Part shown: positions 1 through 8,718 of the stretch, piece by piece
Layout: each line of letters starts with the position of its first letter
How positions within the stretch are numbered: the first letter of the stretch is position 1
Origin: Bradyrhizobium canariense
GTDB taxonomy: Bacteria > Pseudomonadota > Alphaproteobacteria > Rhizobiales > Xanthobacteraceae
Assembly (NCBI RefSeq): GCF_900105125.1
Contig: NZ_LT629750.1
Span: 2,976,001 to 3,040,000 of the forward strand
Reading direction: 5' to 3'
Length of the DNA stretch: 64,000 nt
The notes under the pieces: generated by a model
Seen by the model: the letters and a program-made list of their open reading frames with translations, nothing else
What the model was told of the DNA's origin: nothing
The model's database searches: none
Translations under genes and position numbers: made by a program

Positions 1-96
1 GCCGTTGCCAACTCACGCACCGTGGTCCTGGCTGGCGCCGGCCACATGATCATGGCCGAACGCCCCGACGAGTTGCTCGCGGCGCTGCGGAGTTGA
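1..96 (+). CDS. alpha/beta hydrolase, C-terminal 31 residues (5' end outside window)
   Basis: Frame 1 is open from the left edge to a TGA at 94-96 and encodes the tail of an alpha/beta-hydrolase. The stretch LAGAGHMIMAERPDELL is the typical end of this fold; the His in GAGHM would be the catalytic His that completes the Ser-Asp-His triad, and the following helix is the usual C-terminal one. The substrate cannot be read from this fragment. A diverged copy of the same tail lies at 722-749. The call is firm for fold and weak for function. Confidence 0.75.
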   Translation, partial: AVANSRTVVLAGAGHMIMAERPDELLAALRS

Positions 97-237
97 ATTC
101 TCCGCGGGCATCAATACTTGCCGAACGCGAAGCACACGAACCGAAAACCGATACGGGGTGTGACCCCTTGAAGCACTGTGCGCCAGTATGTCTTTCGCGC
201 ACTGGCAAAATGCTCTAGCTTGGTGCCTTAACGATCT

Positions 238-681
238 GTGGTTGCGACCATGCGATCCCGTGTCAGGAAATTCGCTCACTTTCTGGAACGCATTGGGCTT
301 GCCATGGCCGGCGCGGCAAGCGGGCTGTTTGTAGGCGCTCACGTAGGATCGAGTATCGCGGCGCTGACGTCTCAGGCCTTCATACTCCTGATGATGGCCG
401 GCGGCGCCATCGGGTTTTACCTGGGGATTGATACGCCCCCGCTGCCATTTCATCCGCATGAGGAGTCTTCCGAGCAGGGCTCGGCCGGAAACATTGACTC
501 TGCGGAGTTCCTGAGTGCCGCGGGCACATTTCTCGCGGCGTTGACGGCTTTTATGTCGGTCGGGGTGATTGTGCTCCGTACAGATCCCGAGATCTATTGG
601 ACCATCCTGATCATGCTGGGATGGGTGGTTGGCGTGGTGATGCAGATCGTCGCTGGAACGATTGCACGCATGCGCGACTGA
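238..681 (+). CDS. hypothetical small polytopic membrane protein
   Basis: The 147-residue product has a basic N-terminus (about residues 5-17) and hydrophobic segments at about 20-40, 43-64, 90-112 and 118-141, suggesting four inner-membrane helices. A hydrophilic acidic stretch (PFHPHEESSEQG, about 70-82) separates the two pairs. I recognise no family motif. The first possible start is GTG at 238; ATG at 250, four codons on, is equally plausible because neither has a strong ribosome site. It stands alone between a hydrolase tail and a convergent oxygenase gene. Function unknown. Confidence 0.7.
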   Translation: MVATMRSRVRKFAHFLERIGLAMAGAASGLFVGAHVGSSIAALTSQAFILLMMAGGAIGFYLGIDTPPLPFHPHEESSEQGSAGNIDSAEFLSAAGTFLAALTAFMSVGVIVLRTDPEIYWTILIMLGWVVGVVMQIVAGTIARMRD

Positions 682-721
682 CACACCGTTGCTTCGCTTC
701 ATGCCCGCGATCGCCCGGCCC

Positions 722-749
722 GATCATGGCCGAGCGCCCTGATGAATTG
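722..749 (+). pseudogene. remnant of a second hydrolase 3' end (copy of 48-75)
   Basis: These 28 bases match 48-75, the end of the hydrolase gene at the left edge, at 24 positions. All four differences fall at third codon positions and are silent, so both copies read IMAERPDEL. That pattern points to divergence under protein selection before decay, that is, a paralogous hydrolase whose tail is left here. No longer open frame of that gene survives upstream, because the small membrane protein gene ends at 681. Confidence 0.5.
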
Positions 750-764
750 AATCCTCAATCTGCA

Positions 765-1610
765 TCACTGCTTGTGGAATACCAGCACCCGGAGCTCGAT
801 GCTCTCGCGGGGTAGCGCGTCGGCTGGAGTCGTCGGATCGATGAAAGCCGTGTGCGGTCCAAAACGGGTCCGGCCATCGGTTGCGGAATCGTAGCACTTC
901 AGCAGCAGCGCTTCGTCGACGGTCATTTCAGGAATGTAGAACCAGCGATGATTCGGGTTGAATTTGACCGAATAGGTTTCGCCACTCCGATTAGGATAGA
1001 TCAGGTCGGACGCAATGAGATCGCCGGGTTCAACCGTTTGACCATCGCACATCGCCAAAGGCGCGTCGCGTAATGGACCTCGTATTGGCCGCCACAGATT
1101 GATAACCTGCACGCGTCCTTTCAGAAGTTCGTCCGCCTCGTCAGGCAGATGTTCGCGAACGCGGTTTCGACCCGATATATCCGTCTGATCGACATGAACG
1201 CGCGTTGCCGGTTGTCGTGGGCCGGCGCCGCGAACGTCCGCCGAGCCTTCCACCCGCTTGCGGACGGTGTGGTCAAAGATAAAGACGCGATCCGCCTTCA
1301 GCGTTGCCTTGATGAATGCTTCCGCCGCGGGATAGTAGATGTTCTTGATCTCTTTCTCGTCGTGGAAGTTCCTGACCGCGGTCGGATGCCGGACCAGCGC
1401 AAAACCCTCGCGGTCCAGCGAAAGGCTTCCGGCGATCAGGCGCGCATCGAAAATCGGAACCGCGTGGGACTCGGGTAGCGCCGTCGTTTTGGGTTCGCCC
1501 GGCGGCGGATCGAAAGCGTAGGTCCGCGGCTTGCCCGCTGTTGGCGCGAGATAATTGAGTTCCGCTGTTACGAATGGCAGCGATTCGATTTTTGACTGTT
1601 GAAGGCCCAT
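765..1610 (-). CDS. CmcJ/NvfI family oxidoreductase (putative 2-oxoglutarate/iron oxygenase-like)
   Basis: The 281-residue product resembles the family named after the cephamycin 7-alpha-methoxylation partner CmcJ and fungal NvfI. Recognisable blocks are RVHVDQT (near the middle), NLWRPIRGPLRDAPLAMCD, the turn NHRWFYIPEMTVDEALLLKC and the terminal IELRVLVFH. Members are usually oxygenases or oxygenase-related proteins acting on small molecules; the substrate here is unknown. I chose ATG at 1610 because GGAG lies seven bases upstream, although the frame stays open further upstream. It is 244 bp downstream of the cupin gene on the same strand, so it may have its own promoter. Confidence 0.85.
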   Translation of the reverse strand: MGLQQSKIESLPFVTAELNYLAPTAGKPRTYAFDPPPGEPKTTALPESHAVPIFDARLIAGSLSLDREGFALVRHPTAVRNFHDEKEIKNIYYPAAEAFIKATLKADRVFIFDHTVRKRVEGSADVRGAGPRQPATRVHVDQTDISGRNRVREHLPDEADELLKGRVQVINLWRPIRGPLRDAPLAMCDGQTVEPGDLIASDLIYPNRSGETYSVKFNPNHRWFYIPEMTVDEALLLKCYDSATDGRTRFGPHTAFIDPTTPADALPRESIELRVLVFHKQ

Positions 1611-1854
1611 GGCAATCTCCGAGGGATCCGGTAGCACCATTTGATGTTGGCTGGCTCGCATTCCACGGCAAGCCCATCCTTGAAATAGCAATGTTGCTAT
1701 GCTTGCCGGCCCGGAAGAGGGAAAAACCTTCCGAAGATCTAGCCCGGCCCGGACGGTTTTTTCTCAACCATCGGATGGTCAAGCGATATCGCAACTACAG
1801 GCTGGCGCCCTTGCCGATCGCTTCGAAGAAGCGACCGGGGCTGCCAGCTAACGA

Positions 1855-2238
1855 TCAGACAGGTTTCTCGTCGTCCGTCACCGGCGAGGTAATCACGAGG
1901 AACACCAGATCGACCAGACCCGAATTCGAAATCGCATGCTCAACCCCGGGCGGCAAGAAAATAAAGTCGTGCTTGCGCACCACATGGCTCTTGCCCGCGA
2001 TCTCCATCAGTCCTTCACCCTCGAGCACGTGATAGATTTGCTCCTGAACCTGGTGCTCGTGACGCGCGACATGCGCCATCGGCTGATACATCGAAATCCG
2101 GTAATCCAGATGTCGCGAGCCCGCCGTCTCCGGCATCACCAGCGGTTTCGACAGTGCGCCGCCAAAATGATTGGGAAATTCACGCCAGGGCACTTCGGCA
2201 ATGTTGCGAATGAAGGCGCCGCTGTTTTCTGAAGCCAT
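1855..2238 (-). CDS. single-domain cupin protein
   Basis: The 127-residue product is one small beta-barrel. Cupin motif 1 appears as HVARHEHQVQEQIYHVLEGEG (His-x-His and a Glu for metal binding) and motif 2 as FIFLPPGVEHAISN, whose His is the fourth ligand. Such proteins are metal-dependent enzymes or ligand-binding proteins of small-molecule catabolism. The start at 2238 follows an AGGAGAG ribosome site. It lies 11 bp after the flavoprotein gene, so it is probably co-transcribed with the flavoprotein, SDR and ThDP-enzyme genes. Substrate not determinable. Confidence 0.88.
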   Translation of the reverse strand: MASENSGAFIRNIAEVPWREFPNHFGGALSKPLVMPETAGSRHLDYRISMYQPMAHVARHEHQVQEQIYHVLEGEGLMEIAGKSHVVRKHDFIFLPPGVEHAISNSGLVDLVFLVITSPVTDDEKPV

Positions 2239-2249
2239 TTTTTCTCTCC

Positions 2250-3671
2250 TTACATTCGCGCCTGTCTGATCCGGCTCTGCAGGAAATCGATAGCCTGTCT
2301 TCCTGCGATCCTTCCGAAAACAAGCGACCGCAGTACCGAGACCGCGTTCGGCGCCGTCTGATAAAAGTGCCCGGTGGTTTCCCCTGCCGCGTAGAGACCG
2401 GGAATTGGTCCGCGCTCGCTCAGAACTTCGGCCTTCACATTGGTGGCGAGTCCGCCGAACGTATAGGCGATGGCGCCGACCACAGGATAAGCAAGAAAGG
2501 GCGGCCTTGTAATCGCGCGCGCCCAGTTCGATTTCGGCGGATCGAGCCCGCTGTCCGCGGCCAGCCCGTCGCAACGCGTGGCGTCGAAGCGGGCAGCATC
2601 GCCGGTCGCCGCGGCATTGAACGTCTCGATCGTGTCCGTCAGATTGCGAGCGGGAATATCGATCAGCGCCGCCAGAGCTTCGATCGTCTCGGCTTGGTAG
2701 GGCGGCATGTCCGACCTGATCGCGCGCTCGAAGCCGGAAATATCGTAGAGGCGGCTATCCAGGATCGCGTATGCGATGTGCCTCGACCGCGCGAAGTGAA
2801 TGTCTCGGGCGAATGCTTCCCAGGTCTCGTGCACGAGCCCACCGCCTTCGTCGAAGAAACGTCGTCCATCCTGATCGACCACGATACCGTAAGGGTAGAC
2901 CAGCATGACCGGTGCGGATTGACGGCTGCGCGGATCGATGGGCTCGATGTGCATGCCGTTCCAGTCGCCCGAAACAGCCGCACCCAGCTCCATGGCCATG
3001 CGTATCCCATCGCCGGTGTCGAAGCGCGTGCCGGGCGAGATGAGTTTGAGGGTTTCGGCCGCCGGCCCGAAATGCTTGCGCATCATTGTGACATTGCCCT
3101 GAAATCCACCGGAGGCGAGAACGACGGCATCGGCCTCGAGCGTTGTGTTGGCGCCGTCGCTGGATCCGACCTCCACGCCACCGACGCCATCGCTTTTGGC
3201 CACTAGCCGATTGACCGGAGATTCGTAGAGAAACTTCACCCCTGCCTTTCTCGCCGCATCGGAAAGCTTTTCGACGATGGCTCGGCCGCCTCCAATGGGC
3301 TGGATACGCGGCGGCCCGGCACTGAGATAATAGACCGGCGTATCAAATTCGACGCCATGGGCTTGTAGCCATCCGATCGTCACCGCGGCATTATTCGCAA
3401 GCGTTCGAAAATAACCTCGATCGGCCAATACGCCGGATGCCCGGCGCATATCTTCTTCAAACTCCGGCGCGAGCCGATCGGGTGCGGCCATCCGCATGTA
3501 GGACGGACTCCAGCGGGTGTTTCCGCCCGCTTCGTCTTCGCGCGATTTTTCAAGCAAGGTAATGTCGGCGCGCGAGCCGAGACTGCGCGCCTGCTCGGCC
3601 GCCGCAACCGCCGCAGCAAGGCCGGCCGCTCCGTGCCCGACGATAACCAGTTTTTGAAGATCAGGATTCAT
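2250..3671 (-). CDS. FAD-dependent dehydrogenase of the fumarate reductase/TcuA type
   Basis: The 473-residue flavoprotein starts with a Rossmann FAD site (VIVGHGAAGLAAAVAAAE, about residues 8-25) and a GGNTRWS segment typical of FrdA/TcuA-like enzymes. It continues with a VLASGGFQGN core, GRRFFDEGG in the substrate-capping region, and ends with LYAAGETTGHFYQTAPNAV, the second FAD contact. Relatives oxidise or reduce C-C bonds next to carboxylates (fumarate, tricarballylate, 3-oxosteroids). No signal peptide is seen, so it should be cytoplasmic. It sits between cupin and SDR genes with gaps of 11 and 26 bp. Tricarballylate is only one possible substrate, and no TcuB or TcuC partner is present. 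Confidence 0.83.
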   Translation of the reverse strand: MNPDLQKLVIVGHGAAGLAAAVAAAEQARSLGSRADITLLEKSREDEAGGNTRWSPSYMRMAAPDRLAPEFEEDMRRASGVLADRGYFRTLANNAAVTIGWLQAHGVEFDTPVYYLSAGPPRIQPIGGGRAIVEKLSDAARKAGVKFLYESPVNRLVAKSDGVGGVEVGSSDGANTTLEADAVVLASGGFQGNVTMMRKHFGPAAETLKLISPGTRFDTGDGIRMAMELGAAVSGDWNGMHIEPIDPRSRQSAPVMLVYPYGIVVDQDGRRFFDEGGGLVHETWEAFARDIHFARSRHIAYAILDSRLYDISGFERAIRSDMPPYQAETIEALAALIDIPARNLTDTIETFNAAATGDAARFDATRCDGLAADSGLDPPKSNWARAITRPPFLAYPVVGAIAYTFGGLATNVKAEVLSERGPIPGLYAAGETTGHFYQTAPNAVSVLRSLVFGRIAGRQAIDFLQSRIRQARM

Positions 3672-3697
3672 GCAGGACCACAGCCAGGCTCCGAATA

Positions 3698-4399
3698 TCA
3701 GGTAATGAGGGCTCCCCCATCGAGATAGACGATCGATCCCGTCGCAAAGCCGATGGTCATGAAAGCAAGGATCTGCCGCGCGATATCTTCACCGGTGCCG
3801 ACGCGGCCGACCGGCAAAGCAGCGGCGGTCTTGGCGAGCATATCGCGGCGCGCCTGTTCCGGCATCGCGGCGCGGATCGGGGTGTCGATGATTCCAGGCG
3901 AAACCGCGTTGACTCGCACCGGCGCAAGCTCGAGCGCGAGGCTGCGGGCGAGCGACTCAAGCGCGCCGTTGGCGGCGCCCACGATCGCGGAGTTCGGCCG
4001 CGGACGGATGCTCAGATAACCGGAGACCAGCGTGAGCGAACCGCCGGCACGGATTTCCGCCGATCGCGCCACGCGCCAGGCGCCCCAAAACTTGCTTTCC
4101 ATCGTGGCGCGAACATCCTCCATCGCCACGGTCTTGAACGGACCGGTGCGGAGCTGCGCAGCAGTCACCACGACATGATCGACTGGACCGCAACTGCGAA
4201 AAAGGCTGGCGATGCTCTCATCGCTGGTGACGTCAGCAGGGATCGCCTTGACACCCAACTTGCCGGCAACCGCGCTCAGGCAGTCTGCGTTCCGGGAGGC
4301 AATAAAAACCTCAGCGCCTTCGCGTTTTGCCAGTTCGGCTGTCGAGAGACCGATACCGGAAGAGCCGCCGATGACCACGACCTTCTTGCCTGCGAGCAT
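3698..4399 (-). CDS. short-chain dehydrogenase/reductase lacking the canonical Tyr/Lys pair
   Basis: The 233-residue protein has the SDR cofactor loop GGSSGIG (residues 11-17), an Asp-Val after the third strand (ADVTSD) and the VNAVSPGIIDTP segment after the active site. The usual YxxxK is missing: after Ser126 the expected Tyr and Lys positions are Val140 and Asn144 (SAIVGAANGALE). A divergent SDR branch with this alteration exists, so the enzyme may use other residues or act only as a binding protein. It lies between the ThDP enzyme (51 bp upstream) and the flavoprotein (26 bp downstream) in one probable operon. Confidence 0.86.
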   Translation of the reverse strand: MLAGKKVVVIGGSSGIGLSTAELAKREGAEVFIASRNADCLSAVAGKLGVKAIPADVTSDESIASLFRSCGPVDHVVVTAAQLRTGPFKTVAMEDVRATMESKFWGAWRVARSAEIRAGGSLTLVSGYLSIRPRPNSAIVGAANGALESLARSLALELAPVRVNAVSPGIIDTPIRAAMPEQARRDMLAKTAAALPVGRVGTGEDIARQILAFMTIGFATGSIVYLDGGALIT

Positions 4400-4450
4400 G
4401 GTGCTGTCCTCCTGATTTCAAACCTTTTGCGGATGACCTGACCGACACGA

Positions 4451-6250
4451 TCACGTCGGCTCATAGCGCACGCCGATCCCCGCCTTGCTTTGCCCAAGTC
4501 CCGGCAGCTCCCAAACTCCGGCGCCGCTCGGATTGATATCGGCGGCAATATCGACGTCGATCAGATACGGTTTGTTGGCGGCGATCCCCCTCCGAATGGC
4601 CTCGCCGAGATCGCCGGCGCGGTCAACCCGCACGCCTTCCACACCACAGGAACGCGCCATCGCGGCGAAATCCGGATTGTAGCGTTCGCCGGTGCCGGGA
4701 TGATGGAAGTCGGTCGCAAGCTCCCGGCCACCGAGATAACCGCGTTGCAAACCGCGGATCGAGGCATAGGCGTAGTTGTTCCAGACCACCCAGACCACGG
4801 GCAGATTATATTCCACCGCCGTTCCCAGCACATTGGCATGCATGAAGAACGCGCCGTCGCCGCACACCGAGACGCACGGCCGGTCGGGCGCCGCGAACTT
4901 CGCCCCCATCACACCGGCAACCCCAAAGCCCATCGGGCCAAAGCCCATCGAGCCGATCAACGAGTCCGGCCGCTTCGGCTTGCAAAAGCTCAACAGCCAA
5001 TTGTGATGCACGCCAATGTCGCTGACGAGAATCGCGTCCTCAGGCAGCGCCTTGTCGATCTCCAGCGCGGCGCGCTGCGGATTGATCGGCGTGGTGTCGG
5101 CGGAAAATCCGGGAGCGACGAATTTGTCCCATTCCTTGCGATAGGTGTCGATCTGCGCCAGCCACTTTTTGCGGGCATCGGCGCGTTTGGTGAGGTCGGC
5201 GCGCCGATCAAGCTCGGCATGAATTTGACGCAGGAAGGTACGCACATCAGCCATCAGGCCGAGCGCCACCGGATAATTACGGCCGATTTCTTCGGGATCG
5301 ATATCGACGTGAATAAGTTTCGTCGGCGGAATGGTGAAGGAATAACCCGGGATCCACGAACTCGAGGTACGATCGTCGAAACGCATCCCCATCGCCAGCA
5401 GCACGTCGGCCTGCCGTGTCGCGTGATTGGCCTGATAATGGCCGGCGCGCGCGACGAGACCGAGCGCGAGCGGATGATTACAATCGATCGCGCCAAGCCC
5501 GCTCGCGGACGCTGCGACCGGAATTTGCAGACGTTCGGCCAATTTGAGCAGTTCTTCCGCCGCACCGCCGTAACGCACGCCCTGGCCTACGATCATCACC
5601 GGCCGCTCGGCTCCGAGCAGCATATCTACCGCCTTGACGATCCCTTCCGGATCGGCACCGCAGCGGCTGGAGATGTTACCATTCCAGCTTTTGGCGTTCG
5701 GCGCTTCCTCGGCGGCCGATTCCACAAACACGTCAAAGGGAACATCCAACACCACCGGGCCCGGACGGCCCGTCGTCATGGTTTTCCAGGCTTGCCGGAC
5801 TGCGAGCGGCACCATCTCGCCGCGCGTCGGCTGGAACACCTTTTTGCAATAGGAGCGCACCGTCGAGGGAAAGTCGGCCTGATAGTGCCGATACAATTCC
5901 TGGAACGCGCCGCGATTGAACTGACTGGTTGGCACGTTGCCGGTCACCGCCATGAACGGTACCGAGTCGAGATAGGCGTTACCGAGCGAGATCGGCAGGT
6001 TCGCCGAACCGGGCCCGCACGACGTAAAGGTCGCGGTCGGCCGTCCCGAGACGCGATAGTAGACGTCCGCCATGAAGCCGGCGACGCTTTCGTGGTGCAC
6101 CGAGATGGTCTTGATGTCGTCGGAACGCTCGTACAGCGCGTCGATGAACTGGATGTTGCCGTGACCGCACAGGCCGAACACCTGAGGCACTTTTTCCTGG
6201 ATCAGATAATCGACGATGACCTGGGCGCCGTTGAGCATGTTGCGCGACAT
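4451..6250 (-). CDS. thiamine diphosphate-dependent enzyme, acetolactate synthase-like
   Basis: The 599-residue protein has the three-domain layout of the AHAS/benzoylformate decarboxylase superfamily. The Pyr domain carries the cofactor-activating Glu in VHHESVAGF (about residue 54) and CGPGSAN; the central domain has RPVMIVGQGVRYGG; the PP domain has GDGAFFMHANVLGT and WNNYAY for Mg-ThDP binding. Such enzymes decarboxylate or ligate 2-oxo acids. ATG at 6250 is preceded by GGGAGAG; a longer frame up to a TTG at 6340 lacks family similarity. It is probably first in the operon ending with the cupin gene, and is divergent from an IclR regulator. No AHAS small subunit is nearby, so valine/isoleucine biosynthesis is unlikely. 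Confidence 0.9.
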   Translation of the reverse strand: MSRNMLNGAQVIVDYLIQEKVPQVFGLCGHGNIQFIDALYERSDDIKTISVHHESVAGFMADVYYRVSGRPTATFTSCGPGSANLPISLGNAYLDSVPFMAVTGNVPTSQFNRGAFQELYRHYQADFPSTVRSYCKKVFQPTRGEMVPLAVRQAWKTMTTGRPGPVVLDVPFDVFVESAAEEAPNAKSWNGNISSRCGADPEGIVKAVDMLLGAERPVMIVGQGVRYGGAAEELLKLAERLQIPVAASASGLGAIDCNHPLALGLVARAGHYQANHATRQADVLLAMGMRFDDRTSSSWIPGYSFTIPPTKLIHVDIDPEEIGRNYPVALGLMADVRTFLRQIHAELDRRADLTKRADARKKWLAQIDTYRKEWDKFVAPGFSADTTPINPQRAALEIDKALPEDAILVSDIGVHHNWLLSFCKPKRPDSLIGSMGFGPMGFGVAGVMGAKFAAPDRPCVSVCGDGAFFMHANVLGTAVEYNLPVVWVVWNNYAYASIRGLQRGYLGGRELATDFHHPGTGERYNPDFAAMARSCGVEGVRVDRAGDLGEAIRRGIAANKPYLIDVDIAADINPSGAGVWELPGLGQSKAGIGVRYEPT

Positions 6251-6449
6251 CTGATCACTCTCCCTGCCAGCCTGGCGGCGGCTTAAATTCCGCCGTCTTA
6301 TAAGGTGGGCGACCCTATTTCTCATAATGCTGTACGTCAATTGATATCGTGGTATCCTCGGAAATCGCGATTGGCGACGCGGTCGTGGTGCTGTTCAATC
6401 GTTTGGACGGGCTGATACAGTTCGGCGCCATCGCGTGGAGGTTTGACCT
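6251..6449. promoter_or_regulatory. divergent control region between ThDP-enzyme operon and IclR gene
   Basis: These 199 bp must hold the start sites of both the leftward catabolic operon and the rightward regulator. They contain the 8-bp palindrome TCAATTGA (6337-6344) directly followed by GATATC and GGTATC. IclR proteins commonly bind short palindromes in such divergent regions, so this is the most likely operator area. No promoter hexamers are convincing. Confidence 0.35.
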
Positions 6450-7343
6450 GTGAGAACCCGTACCAAACAAAAGAGCAGTGAGAAGCCGGCCAGCCTGCGC
6501 AAGGCGGCGATCGCGAAACTGGTCCAACCCCCGCAGGGCGATATCGATGACGATGCCGACGACCGGCAGCGGGTCGGGGTCCAGTCGCTTGGCCGCGCTT
6601 TCGCGATCCTTGAAGAGGTCGCGCGGCACCGCGAAGGGATTGGGCTCGCGGAATTGAGCAAGCTGGTGGGCTTGCACAATTCCACCACGTTCCATCTCGC
6701 CAAGACGATGGTGTCGCTGGGCTATCTGCGCCAGGAAAAGGATTCCAAGCGCTACCGCGTCGGCCGGCCGCTGTTTGCACTGGCCGCAGGCGCGCTCGAC
6801 GAAATCGAAATGGTCAATGTCGCCACGCCGGTACTGGAAGATTTGTCGCGAAAAACCAGCGAAAGCGGCCATTTTGCGGTTCGCATGGGCGATGCCGTCG
6901 TCGTCATCGCCCGCACCAGCGGCCCCGGCGCATTTCAGCTCACCGACCGCGTCGGTGTGGTGCGGCCGGCGCACTGCACCGCGCTCGGCAAGATCATCCT
7001 CGCTTCGCTTCGACCCGATCAATTGCAACGCTTTCTGGAGCGCGTCGAGATGAAGCCGTCGACCACGAAATCGATCACCGACGTCCCGGTCCTGTTGCGG
7101 GAAATTGCCGAAATCAAACGCAGCGGCATTGCGTTCGACGATGGCGAGTTCAATCCGGAAGTCCGTTGCATCGCAGTACCGGTGATGGATTTCACCGGGC
7201 AAGTCATCGGAGCGCTTGGCATCTCCGGCCCGATCTGGCGCCTGTCCAACCAGGCGCTGCAAGGCCACGCCAAGATCGTACGCGCCGCGGCAAATCGCCT
7301 GTCCGTCGAGTTTGGCGCCAAAGGTATGACGAAATCCTCTTGA
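6450..7343 (+). CDS. IclR family transcriptional regulator
   Basis: The 297-residue protein has about 45 polar N-terminal residues, then the IclR winged helix (SLGRAFAILEEVARHREGI ... LSKLVGLHNSTTFHLAKTMV) and the GAF-like effector domain with AHCTALGKIILA, IAFDDGEFNPEVRCIAVPV and ALGISGP. It starts at GTG 6450, eight bases after GGAGG. Position suggests local control: it is divergent from the ThDP-enzyme operon and 136 bp ahead of a HAAT transporter on its own strand. IclR proteins usually sense an aromatic or aliphatic acid; the effector here is unknown. Confidence 0.93.
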   Translation: MRTRTKQKSSEKPASLRKAAIAKLVQPPQGDIDDDADDRQRVGVQSLGRAFAILEEVARHREGIGLAELSKLVGLHNSTTFHLAKTMVSLGYLRQEKDSKRYRVGRPLFALAAGALDEIEMVNVATPVLEDLSRKTSESGHFAVRMGDAVVVIARTSGPGAFQLTDRVGVVRPAHCTALGKIILASLRPDQLQRFLERVEMKPSTTKSITDVPVLLREIAEIKRSGIAFDDGEFNPEVRCIAVPVMDFTGQVIGALGISGPIWRLSNQALQGHAKIVRAAANRLSVEFGAKGMTKSS

Positions 7344-7361
7344 GGCACGGTGCATTTGGCG

Positions 7362-7390
7362 TTGACAGCCGCCACCGCCTCCTGAAAGAT
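7362..7390 (+). promoter_or_regulatory. possible sigma-70-type promoter for the transporter operon
   Basis: A perfect TTGACA (7362-7367) is followed after 17 bases by AAAGAT (7385-7390), 90 bp ahead of the binding-protein gene. Spacing is ideal but the -10 element is weak. Nothing else in the 136-bp gap looks like a promoter. Confidence 0.35.
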
Positions 7391-7479
7391 TATCCAACAA
7401 TAGAAAAACGTCTCTCACATTCTCGCATGAACGGAATTGAAGGGGGACATCGCTGCCGGCCCTTGGGAGGAGACCAACG

Positions 7480-8718
7480 ATGACCCGCTACAGCCGACGA
7501 ACGCTATTGAAGGCAGGCGCTGCGTTTGCCGGTGCTTCAGCCATCGGATTTCCGTCGATCGTCAGCGGCCAGACCGAAAAGGTCAAAATCGGTCACCTGA
7601 CGCCGCTGACCGGCTTTCTTGGCGCGCTCGGCGCCTACGCCCAGCTCGGCATTCGCATGGCGGAGGAAGAGATCAACCAGTCCGGCGGCGTCATGGGCCG
7701 GCAGATCGACGTCACGTCGGAAGATTCCGTCAATCCCGCCACCGCCGCGAGCAAGGCGCAGCGCATGCTGGATCAGGACGGCGTCGCGGTGCTGATGGGC
7801 GAAATCAATTCAGCCTCGGCGCTGACCATCATGCAGGTGGCCGACCGCAACAAGCGGCTGTTCATGCAAATCGGCGCGCGCTCGGATGCGCTGCGCGGCA
7901 AGAACTGCAACAGATACACTTTCCACGTCGATATCCCGAGCACGGTGATGGTCAACGCCGTCGGCAAGGCGCTGGTGCGCGACAACATGATGAAGGACAA
8001 AAAGTTCTACACGCTGACCGCCGACTACATCTTCGGCCATGATCTCGCCCGCGCCGCCAAGTCGTTCTTCGATGCCAATGGCGGCAAGCTGATCGGCGAC
8101 GAACTGGTCGCGACCGATGTTACCGACTTCAGCCCCTATCTCCTGAAGATCCGCCAGTCGAAACCGGACGTGGTCTGCTCCAACCTCGCCGGCAACCAGG
8201 TCACCAATCTGATCAAGCAATACGCCGAATTCGGCCTGCCCTACCCGATCGTCGGCTTCAATCTCAACACCGCCGACGCCTGGGCCGCCGGCGACGGTAA
8301 CCTCAGCGGCACCTGGCCGACGGTCTGGTATCACACCTCGGATGTCCCGGCTTCCAAGACGTTCGTGGCCAACTTCATCAAGAAGAACGGCAAGCCGCCC
8401 GAGAACCATGCCTGGATCGAATACATCTCGCTGAAGATGATGGCGCAGGCCATGAACAAGACCAAATCGACCGACACGGAAAAGCTGATCGCTTATTTCG
8501 AGAAGGAAACGCAGTTCGATATCCTGAAGGCGCGCAAGGGTTATTTCAGGAACTGGGATCACCAGCTGATGCAGGAGGCCTACCCTTTCACGGTCAAACC
8601 CAAGGGTCAGGCCAAGGATCAGTGGGACACGCTCGAACTCGGCGCGGCGATTCCCGGACCGAACGAGTCGCTTGAATCCATTGCGCTGACGAAAGAGCAG
8701 AACCCCTGCTCGATGTAG
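7480..8718 (+). CDS. HAAT-family ABC transporter substrate-binding protein
   Basis: The 412-residue periplasmic binding protein has a twin-arginine signal (SRRTLLKAGAAFAGASA) and then KVKIGHLTPLTGFLGALGAY, the usual start of branched-chain amino acid/amide-type receptors. It keeps the type I two-lobe pattern (VDVTSEDS, VAVLMGEINSASALTIM, VVCSNLAGNQVTNLIKQYAEFG). GGGAGGAG lies upstream of ATG 7480. It is the first gene of an operon with a LivH permease and a fused permease-ATPase. Receptors of this class bind amino acids, amides, urea or aromatic acids; the catabolic context suggests a carboxylic acid, but this is inference. Confidence 0.92.
   Translation: MTRYSRRTLLKAGAAFAGASAIGFPSIVSGQTEKVKIGHLTPLTGFLGALGAYAQLGIRMAEEEINQSGGVMGRQIDVTSEDSVNPATAASKAQRMLDQDGVAVLMGEINSASALTIMQVADRNKRLFMQIGARSDALRGKNCNRYTFHVDIPSTVMVNAVGKALVRDNMMKDKKFYTLTADYIFGHDLARAAKSFFDANGGKLIGDELVATDVTDFSPYLLKIRQSKPDVVCSNLAGNQVTNLIKQYAEFGLPYPIVGFNLNTADAWAAGDGNLSGTWPTVWYHTSDVPASKTFVANFIKKNGKPPENHAWIEYISLKMMAQAMNKTKSTDTEKLIAYFEKETQFDILKARKGYFRNWDHQLMQEAYPFTVKPKGQAKDQWDTLELGAAIPGPNESLESIALTKEQNPCSM

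Noticed and set aside
13..702. Long minus-strand open frame opposite the small membrane protein gene
   Set aside because: Arg/His-rich translation without motifs; it is the antisense shadow of 238-681 and the hydrolase tail in high-G+C DNA.
4490..6286. A 598-codon plus-strand frame opposite the ThDP enzyme
   Set aside because: Antisense shadow of an unambiguous gene; no ribosome site or motifs.
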